This document shows, piece by piece, positions 34,147-42,000 of a stretch of 64,000 nucleotides of DNA (position 1 is the first letter of the stretch; the number at the start of each line of letters is the position of its first letter). The stretch spans positions 2,138,727-2,202,726 of the forward strand of contig NZ_CP025422.1 of NCBI RefSeq assembly GCF_002848265.1, read 5' to 3'. The position numbers were made by a program, and so were the translations under genes. A model generated the notes under the pieces. That model worked only from the letters and a program-made list of their open reading frames with translations. It had not been told where the DNA came from and searched no databases. This stretch comes from Zhihengliuella sp. ISTPL4. GTDB lineage: Bacteria; Actinomycetota; Actinomycetes; Actinomycetales; Microbacteriaceae.

Positions 34147-36686
34147 GAGTCCCCCTTCTTCCGGTCATCCAGTGAACCGGTCCATCCGAGCGTACCGAGC
34201 GTGGGTCGTGCGCCGAAGCCGGGGAGGCGCAGGGTCCGCGTCCTGGCGACGAACGATGTCGGCCGCACGCGGGTACGCAGACGCCGCCACCGCGTCCTGG
34301 CCTTCGCGAGCTCCGCCCGTTCCGCGTCCACGATCACCCACGCGGCCGTCGCGTCTTCGGGCGTCGGCGGGTGCTCGGCGAAGACGGCGCGATCGACGAG
34401 GGCGGCCAGCCGGTGCGCGGCTGCGCGACCGCTCGACTGTGCGCGCTGGGCGCGGGTGCCGTCGGCGACCATGGGCACGTCGTGGTCGGCGTAGACGTCG
34501 GCGAGCTCCTCCCAGGCACCCGCCAGGCGCACCTCGGGGTCGGGCGCGGTGCGGCGTGCCCGTGCGCGCCGAGTCTTGGCGACCAGGAGCACGAGGAAGG
34601 GCAGAGCCAGCAGCAGGAGGACGAGGAGGCCGAGACCGACCCCCTTGAGGATGGGCAGGAGGACGGCGAGGACTTCCGAGGCCGGTTCCTCCAGCGGGGG
34701 CGCATCGTTGTTCGCGTCGCTCTGCGCCTGCGGCGGATCCAGGGCCTCCGACCGCGGCTGCTCCGGGACGGTCGGATGCTCCGGCAGCTGCTCACCCTCG
34801 GTGATGGCACTCGGCAGCATCGCGTACTGCGGCGTCGCATCGACGGGGATCCACTCCCCGCCCGACGCACGCACCTCGACCCAGGCGCTCATGTTCGCGC
34901 CGGTGCAGACCTCGGTACAGGCAGGGATTCCCGGGACCTCCTCCGCCGCCGCGAGGCGGGCCCCCATCACCACCCGGGATTCGAGGCCCCAGTGCTGAGC
35001 GAGAAGCGCCGCAGCAACCGAGAACTGCTCGTCATCCCCGACCGCCGATACGAGCAGTTCCGGGTCGGCGTCGGGGCCCGCGCGCCTCTCCTGTTCCGTC
35101 AGGTCGGTGAAGAGCTCCTCGATGCGAGCGGCAGAGTGCCCGGCGTAGCTGGGCGCGAATGCGTAGCCCTCGGATGCTTGGAGGGCCGCGATCCAGCCTG
35201 CGGCGGAGGCGTCCTCGATCAGGGCGTGACTGAGATAGCCGCGCGAGCGGAGCCGATCGATCAGCTCGAGGTAGCCCGCGCCGGTGCGTGGCTGTTCCTG
35301 CATCTCCGCCCATTCGACGAGCGCCGGGTACCGATCGGCGTCGAGGGTCGACCGACCACCCTGGAGTGCCGTGACGTCACCGGGGTTCCCCGGCGCATCG
35401 ATCAGCACCGAATAGCGATCACCGGGCACGAGCCCCTCCCCGCCGCCCGGCGCGTCCGCGATGGTGATCGCGGTGTCCCCCTCGGCGTTCACGTGGAAGC
35501 CGTCGGCGAGGGCATCGGCCCGCTCGCCGGAGAAGGCGGGGGCCTCCGCGAGACCGGCCGGCGACGGGACCCAGATCCCCCGGTAGGCTTCGCCGATCGC
35601 GAGGTCGAGCGTCACCCGGCCGGATCCCGGGAGCGCGGAGCGCGGCAGGCGGCTGAAGCGGTCGTCCGCGTCGATGTGGAAGTCCTCGCCGTCGTACGCG
35701 TCGAGGGTGACCAGGCGGAGGCGGTCCACCGCGCCGGGTTCGCCCTCCAGCCGCACCACCGGGGTGTCCAGCGTGTCGCCGGAGAACCAGGAGCGGTACG
35801 AGCTGAGCGGACTCGGTTGTTCCTGCACCACCACCATGGGTTCGATCTCGTCGCGGAGCACGGAGCGATCCGACCAGCCGGCCGCGGCCGGAGCGATCGC
35901 GAAGCCGGCGACCAGGGCGACCGCGGCCAGACCCGCGGAGAGGAGGTGCCGGCGTACGGTGAGCCAGGCAGGGGTCGCCCGGCGGGAGATGTTCGCCGCC
36001 GCCACGCTGCGCAGGGCGGCGGCGCGCTGCATCCGCGTGCGCCCGACGACCCAGACGAGGGAGACCACGAAGACCGCGACGCCGATCAGCCATTCGCGCG
36101 GTGCGGGCAGCTCGACACCGGCCACCGAAACGGGAGCGGACGTGCCGCTCACACCGAAGGCGATGCCGAAGACGCTCATGGCCACGACCACAGGAACGGC
36201 GGCCACCGCCCGCTTGCCGCCGCCCCAGACGAAGAGGGTGGCGACGAACGAGCCGAACAGCATCACCACGAGGAAGGGGATGAGGACCGCCTGATACTCT
36301 CCCAGCGGCGGATTCAGGGTGAGCATCTGTTTCCAGCCCAGCACCACCCCGAGCACGGCATCCCGGACACCGCCGAGGAGGGCGGGCACGGAGGTGAGGG
36401 CGGAGGGGATGGCGAGCGGCACCGCGACCAGCAGGTACACGCCGGAGGCGGCTACCGCGGCGAGCAGCGTTCCCCAGCGCAGGATGCGCGCGACGACGGC
36501 GACGGCGATGCCGAGGAGGCCGCCGACGATCCCGACCGCGAGCGCCCGGGGAGCCACGTAGACCGGCCAGGCCGCCGCCGTCGCGAGGAGCACGCCGACC
36601 AGCACGTACCCCAGCGACCACAGGGTCAGCGCTGAGGGGAGGGTTCCGCGACGCGGCCGCCCGCGCTTCGGGCCGGCCGCACTCAT
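34143..36686 (-). CDS. Transglutaminase-like membrane protein (DUF3488 type), catalytic Cys and His lost
   Basis: An 847-residue protein with about six N-terminal helices, a large external domain, a transglutaminase core (about 530-625), a single helix near 670-695 (LLPILKGVGLGLLVLLLLALPFLVL) and a cytoplasmic DUF4129-like tail. In active TgpA-type enzymes the nucleophile is in GxCE(H/Q)(Y/F); here the position is Asp552 (GDDEQFS). The His of HAW(A/V)EV is Ser600 (SAWVEV). Only Asp616 (VDATP) remains. The fold is kept but transglutaminase or protease chemistry should be absent. This is tgm in the PFNA order. Confidence 0.88.
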   Translation of the reverse strand: MSAAGPKRGRPRRGTLPSALTLWSLGYVLVGVLLATAAAWPVYVAPRALAVGIVGGLLGIAVAVVARILRWGTLLAAVAASGVYLLVAVPLAIPSALTSVPALLGGVRDAVLGVVLGWKQMLTLNPPLGEYQAVLIPFLVVMLFGSFVATLFVWGGGKRAVAAVPVVVAMSVFGIAFGVSGTSAPVSVAGVELPAPREWLIGVAVFVVSLVWVVGRTRMQRAAALRSVAAANISRRATPAWLTVRRHLLSAGLAAVALVAGFAIAPAAAGWSDRSVLRDEIEPMVVVQEQPSPLSSYRSWFSGDTLDTPVVRLEGEPGAVDRLRLVTLDAYDGEDFHIDADDRFSRLPRSALPGSGRVTLDLAIGEAYRGIWVPSPAGLAEAPAFSGERADALADGFHVNAEGDTAITIADAPGGGEGLVPGDRYSVLIDAPGNPGDVTALQGGRSTLDADRYPALVEWAEMQEQPRTGAGYLELIDRLRSRGYLSHALIEDASAAGWIAALQASEGYAFAPSYAGHSAARIEELFTDLTEQERRAGPDADPELLVSAVGDDEQFSVAAALLAQHWGLESRVVMGARLAAAEEVPGIPACTEVCTGANMSAWVEVRASGGEWIPVDATPQYAMLPSAITEGEQLPEHPTVPEQPRSEALDPPQAQSDANNDAPPLEEPASEVLAVLLPILKGVGLGLLVLLLLALPFLVLLVAKTRRARARRTAPDPEVRLAGAWEELADVYADHDVPMVADGTRAQRAQSSGRAAAHRLAALVDRAVFAEHPPTPEDATAAWVIVDAERAELAKARTRWRRLRTRVRPTSFVARTRTLRLPGFGARPTLGTLGWTGSLDDRKKGDS

Positions 36687-38053
36687 CGCAGGGCTCCGCG
36701 GGCGAGCATCTGGGGGAGATCACCGAGCGCGCCGAGGGTCATCACCGCGAGTTCTCTGGCCGTCCGCATCGTCGGCTGCGCGCCGAGCTCGCTGCGGACC
36801 GCCACCGCCTCGACGGCCGCCGGGAGCTTCACCGCCGCGTGACGCAGGCGCTCGAGCGGCAGAAGCGAACCGGTGAGCAGGAAGCCGATCGAGAGGTCCG
36901 GGTACGACTGCGCGGTGAGCGCGGTGACGGCTTCGAGCCGCATCACGCGGGCCGCCTGATCGATCGTGGAGGTCGCGTCCAGGAGAGCTTTGGGGGTGAC
37001 CGTGGGCAGCGTGCGGATCGACAGCACCTCGGCGCGGCCGTGCTCCGGGATCTCGTTGCTCACCGAGAACAGCACGTCCCGGCCGTCCCGCACACCCTGC
37101 AGCGCCAGCGAGGCGGCCGCGCTGACGGTGTTCTCGAACTCGTCGTCGTCGGCGTACGACTCCGGGTCGAGGTCGAGGATCACGGCGATGCGCGCGTGCC
37201 GGGACTCCTCGTACTGCCGCACCATCAGGGTGCCCGTCTTCGCGGTCGACTTCCAGTGGATGTGCCGCGGGGAGTCGCCGACGACGTATTCGCGCACGGC
37301 GTGGAACGAGAGGTCGGCGTCGACGAGAGTCGTGCTCGGGGTTCCCTCGAGATCGCGGATCAGGCCCGCGCTGGTGCTGGGGAGGCGCACGGTCACCGGG
37401 TGCACGTGGATGCGCTGCACGTCCGGCCAGCGCAGCTCTCGGCGGAGGATGCCGATCGGGTCGCCGCGGGTGATGGTCATGGGGCCGACGTCGATGACGC
37501 CGCGGTGGTGCGCGGCGATGGTCAGCTCCTCCCGATGGTGAGCCCCCGGACGCAGCAGCGGCACGTGCGCCTCGACCAGGCCCTCCCCCACCGGCACATC
37601 GACGACACCGGGGAGGGAGAGGCGCTCGCCGTTGTTGCGGACGTCGAGAGTCGCACCGATCTCGGCACCCGCGACGACGCGGTCGCGGTCGAGCACGAGA
37701 TCGATCCGGTAGTCATGCGCACCCAGGATGAACGGCACGCAGGCGAGCAGCAGCACGAGTGCGATCGTGGCCACGGCCCAGGCCTCCACCCAGCCGAACA
37801 GCAGGCCGGCGAGCACGCCGAGCACCACCGCGACGGCCACGAGCATGCCCGCTGTGGTCACGGTCTCGCGGACCCAGCCGGCCGTGGCCCTGGCTGCACG
37901 CCCCACGGAGCGGACGACACGGCGCGCGCCGAAGACCGCACCGCGCACGGGACCGCGGCGCGTGCGGTCGTATCGCGTGACGGTGGACGTCCGCGTCGAC
38001 GTGCTCGTGCCGGCGGTCGTCCGCGTCAGGCGGGATTCGGTGCTGAAGGTCAC
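36683..38053 (-). CDS. DUF58 domain protein
   Basis: A 456-residue protein. The GTG at 38053 overlaps the MoxR gene stop. It has a basic N-terminus, two adjacent transmembrane helices (about 70-115) and a C-terminal DUF58 domain with the family signature REYVVGDSPRHIHWKSTAKTG. DUF58 proteins have a von Willebrand-A-like fold and work with MoxR ATPases, probably as adaptors for protein or cofactor maturation at the membrane. It is coupled to the MoxR and transglutaminase-like genes. Confidence 0.9.
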   Translation of the reverse strand: MTFSTESRLTRTTAGTSTSTRTSTVTRYDRTRRGPVRGAVFGARRVVRSVGRAARATAGWVRETVTTAGMLVAVAVVLGVLAGLLFGWVEAWAVATIALVLLLACVPFILGAHDYRIDLVLDRDRVVAGAEIGATLDVRNNGERLSLPGVVDVPVGEGLVEAHVPLLRPGAHHREELTIAAHHRGVIDVGPMTITRGDPIGILRRELRWPDVQRIHVHPVTVRLPSTSAGLIRDLEGTPSTTLVDADLSFHAVREYVVGDSPRHIHWKSTAKTGTLMVRQYEESRHARIAVILDLDPESYADDDEFENTVSAAASLALQGVRDGRDVLFSVSNEIPEHGRAEVLSIRTLPTVTPKALLDATSTIDQAARVMRLEAVTALTAQSYPDLSIGFLLTGSLLPLERLRHAAVKLPAAVEAVAVRSELGAQPTMRTARELAVMTLGALGDLPQMLARGALR

Positions 38054-39039
38054 GCAGTGCCGTTCTCGCGCGGGGGCTCGACGTCGAGGAGGATCTGCCC
38101 GATCACGGCCACGGCGGTCACCCCGTCGAACTCGGCCTCCGGTTCGAGGACGAGACGGTGGGCGAGGGCGACCACGGCGAGCTCGCGTACATCGTCGGGC
38201 GTGACGAACGTGCGTCCGTTCTTGGCCGCCCACGTCATCACGAGCCGGGACAGCGCGAGAGCGCCGCGCACGCTGGCGCCGAGACGCACCTCGGACGCTC
38301 GGCGCGTGGCATCGACGATGCGCATGATGTAGTCGGACACCAGCGGGTTCACGTACACGCCGCGCGACATCTCTGCCATCGTCAGGATCGTGTCGGTGTC
38401 GACGATGCCGTCGAGCACCGTCTTCGGCCGGCCGGCCCCCTGCAGGATGCGCATGGTCGCCGCCTCGTCAGGGTAGCCGATCGAGGTCTTGATCATGAAG
38501 CGGTCGAGTTGCGCCTCAGGGAGCCGGTAGGTGCCTCCCTGCTCGATGGGGTTCTGCGTCGCCATCACGAGGAACGGGGAACCGACCGATCGTGTCACGC
38601 CGTCGACGGTGACCGTGCCCTCCTCCATGACCTCGAGCAGCGCGGATTGGGTCTTCGGGCTCGCCCGGTTGATCTCGTCGGCGAGCACGATGTTCGCGAA
38701 GACGGGCCCCGCGTGGAACTCGAACGTGCCCTCCTTCTGGTCGTAGACCGTGATGCCGGTCACATCGCCGGGGAGGAGGTCAGGCGTGAACTGGATACGG
38801 CTGCTCGTTCCGTTCACCGTCTGCGCCACGGCACGGGCGAGCGCCGTCTTCCCGGTGCCGGGGTAGTCCTCCAGAAGGACGTGCCCTCCGCTCACGGCGG
38901 TGGCGAGCACGAGCTCGACCACGTGCCGCTTGCCGAGGATCGCCTGCTCGATGTTGCCGGTCAGGATCGAGAACGTCTCGGCGAACCAGGAGGCCTGCTC
39001 GGGAGCGAGGGTGACGGGGGCTGCTGCGGTGGCTGGCAT
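38050..39039 (-). CDS. MoxR-family AAA+ ATPase
   Basis: A 329-residue cytoplasmic ATPase: Walker A DYPGTGKTAL, Walker B VLADEINRASPKTQSALLEVMEE, sensor region MATQNPIEQGGTYRLPEAQLDRF and the C-terminal lid. These match the MoxR family exactly. It is thought to act as a chaperone with the DUF58 partner encoded next. The ATG at 39039 has TACTCT exactly six bases upstream, so this gene probably starts a leaderless message inside the cluster. Confidence 0.94.
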   Translation of the reverse strand: MPATAAAPVTLAPEQASWFAETFSILTGNIEQAILGKRHVVELVLATAVSGGHVLLEDYPGTGKTALARAVAQTVNGTSSRIQFTPDLLPGDVTGITVYDQKEGTFEFHAGPVFANIVLADEINRASPKTQSALLEVMEEGTVTVDGVTRSVGSPFLVMATQNPIEQGGTYRLPEAQLDRFMIKTSIGYPDEAATMRILQGAGRPKTVLDGIVDTDTILTMAEMSRGVYVNPLVSDYIMRIVDATRRASEVRLGASVRGALALSRLVMTWAAKNGRTFVTPDDVRELAVVALAHRLVLEPEAEFDGVTAVAVIGQILLDVEPPRENGTA

Positions 39040-39045
39040 AGGGAA

Positions 39046-39051
39046 AGAGTA
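39046..39051 (-). promoter_or_regulatory. -10 hexamer TACTCT, leaderless start of moxR
   Basis: Minus-strand TACTCT, six bases, then the ATG at 39039, within the 34-base gap after the fibronectin-protein gene. It would be an internal promoter for the moxR-DUF58-transglutaminase-FHA-PP2C part. Confidence 0.55.
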
Positions 39052-39073
39052 TTCGTGTCGGGACGCTCGGCGA

Positions 39074-42000
39074 TCAGGGGCACAGGCCCGTGACTCGATG
39101 CGTGATGGGGGTCAGGGTGGCGTAGGCACCGGTCCACGTGATCTTCACGTCGAAAGTGCCGGGGGTGTCGACGAGGGGCGTCGCCACGAGGGTGTACGAG
39201 CCGCGTGCGGCGCTGGACACCGTCACGACATCGTCCTCGACGACGGGCATGCAGGGTTGGAACACGGCGTTGACGACGGTCGGTGCGGTCGTCGCGGTGA
39301 TGGTGACCTCGCCGGAGCAGGAGTTGCTCTGGCTGGCATGGCAGGCGCGGGCGAGGACCTGCCCTGGGGACGAGTCCGGCGTGAGCGCGAAATCATCGCG
39401 CCACGATCCGTACATGTAGTACTTCGGCACGAAGCCGTTCTCCACGTCGATGCGCGGGGCGGAGGACAGGCCGTAGTCGTAGCGGTTCCCGTCGCGGCGC
39501 GGGTCCTTCGCGACCGTGTAGGTGGTGTCGCCGCCGGGGCCGTCGACGAACGTGAACGTGAAGACGGCCGCGGTGGACGACTCGGCCACGCCGTAGCCGT
39601 TCGATGCGCACGCCTTGACGTAGTACAGCTGGTACGGCCGCAGCCCCTGGAGAGAGGGGGACTCGGAGCGCACCTCTCCGCCGGACACCCCCAGCGAACC
39701 GTCGCCGTTCGCGGTGCAGCTCACGTTGCCGGACCGCCAGGCCACGTAGGTGACCTGGACGCCCTTGGCACTGCCGTTGGCCTGGGCGGCGATGCCGGAG
39801 ACGTTCACGGCCGTGTTGGAGACCGCGGCGGCCTGCGTCACCGAGGGATCGAAGTACACGGAGCCGGCGACCGTCACCGAGGTGCGGAAGGCACCACCTT
39901 CGTTCCCGCCACCGGTGGGCGGCTGGAACTGGCTGATCGGGACGATCGTCAGGGTCTGCGGTCCGGGCGAGAGCGCGATGCTGGCGGTGGTGGTCGCTCC
40001 TGTGCGGTTGACGACCTCGCCCGTCTCCTCGATCCGGAACGACACGGCATCGTCGGCCGCAGTGATGGACAGGTCGACTGCTCCGCGCCCGCGATCGGAG
40101 ACGCCCGGGCGGTACACCGGCGTGGCCGTCGCGTTCGAGACGACCGGAGCGGCGTACGCCCAGCTGGTGTGCGGTGAGGTCGCCGCCGAGGTCCCGACGG
40201 CGTTGACGGCTGCCGCCGTGAACGTGTGCGGGGCGCCGTTCGTCAGCCCGTTCACCGTGCAGCGATAAACAGCGCCGGCAGGGCTGCAGGACGCGTTCGC
40301 CGGGGCGCCGTCCTGCAGGATCGTCACGCCGGAGACCGCGGGGTGTGCCCGCCCGGCCTCGCCCAGCGGCACCTCGAGCGCGACGGTCGTGCGCGTGAAG
40401 CCGACCGTGGTGACGCTCGCGGGTGCCTGCGGGAAACCCTGAAGGTCGAGAGTCAGGGTGCCGGTGCCGGTCCGCCCCTGGGCGTCCGCCACGACGAAGG
40501 GGATCACGCACTGTCCGCCGGGGGCCTGCCCGCCGCCGGGCCAGCTCGCCGTGATCGTCTTGGCTCCCGCGGTCGCGATCGAGGCGACATCGCAGCGCGC
40601 GCCCGCCCCGAGCGACATCAGCCGCAGCCCGGACCCCGGCTTCCCGGCGAACGGGTCGTACTCGCCCGCCACGTCGACGACGTCGATCGAGCAGTTGGCG
40701 TTCGTGACCACACACTGCTTCGTGAAGGTCGCCCCGCGCGGCGCGTCCGGCGGCGCCGCGCCGACGACCAAGCGCACGGAGGCGGACGGTTGGCCGTACT
40801 GCGGCACCGTCACGCTGACGTTCTCGGTGTTGCCCGGTCGCGCGTCGGCACGCGCCTCGATCGTCAGTTTCGCCCCGCTCTGCGTGACGACGAACGCGGA
40901 ACCCGAATACACGATCCGGTACTCGAGGGAGCCCGCGTTACCCTCGCGCCCGCCTTCCCAGGCGGCCATGTTGGCGTAGAGGTCCACGCTCTCCGTCGCC
41001 CCGGGAGCGATCGTGTGCGAGATCGAGGAGAGGAGCAGCTGCGGCTCCGCGGGACGGATGCTGACGGGCACGTCGATGTATGACCAGCGCTTCTGGCCCT
41101 CCAGCCGCACCGGGACCAGGCAGGTGTCCGACCACGGCGCCTCACGACCGGCGCGGTATTCCGCGTTGCCCGGGCCATCGGCCGCGCACGACGCCGCGGC
41201 CCGCTGGGCCGTGAAGGCGCCCGAACCGATCTCGACGGCATCCGACGACGGCAGATCGAGGTAGTCCTGCACCGGGAAGGAGACAGTGTCGTCCTCGTCG
41301 ACGGTGACCGGCGTCGCTCCGGGGACGAGCTGCACCTGCATGTCGTCGAACGCGGGGATCCTGAGGAAGCCGTACGCGGCCACATCACGTCCGCCTGCCG
41401 CGGTGCCGGTGAGCTGGAAGGGCACCAGCGCGCCCTCCTTCGGCGCGGTCCCCACGATGCGGTTGCCCCGCACCGTGTATCCGGGCTGCTCACCCCACAG
41501 GCTCAACCGCAACGACGACACATCGCCGGAGGGCCAGCGCACGCGATCCGTCACGACATCGATGCCGCCGTCTGCAAGGTCGGCGCGATCACGTGCGGTG
41601 ACGACGGTGTCCGCCACGAGGGGCTGGTCGGCGACCGTGCCGTCGGTGACGGTGAGCACGATGAGGCCCTGCGCCGTGCTCCCGGTCCGCGTGGACTTCA
41701 CGGTGTAGAAGTACGAGTTCGTCCCCGCGGTCTCCCCGGCGCGCAGCACGACGCGACCGTCCTCGAGAGAGGTGTCGGAGTCGATCAGCGCATTCAGCCG
41801 GTCGTACAGCGGATTCCCCTTGACGGGGGGCGCGTTCGGGACGAGCGCGGTGATCTCGAGCTCGCTCTGCGCAGGATCGAGGTCGTTCGACCGCGGGTCC
41901 AGCACGACCGGGGCCCGCGATCCCGCCTCGACGCGGACGTAGTCGCTGAAGGTCACCGGGGCGGCATCGTCGATATCCGCGTCGAGGACGCCGATGCGGA

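Noticed and set aside
34371..36635. 754-codon plus-strand frame opposite the transglutaminase-like gene
   Set aside because: Composition is typical of an antisense shadow; no ribosome site or family.
34143..36686. Active transglutaminase or TgpA-type protease
   Set aside because: The Cys and His of the triad are replaced by Asp552 and Ser600.
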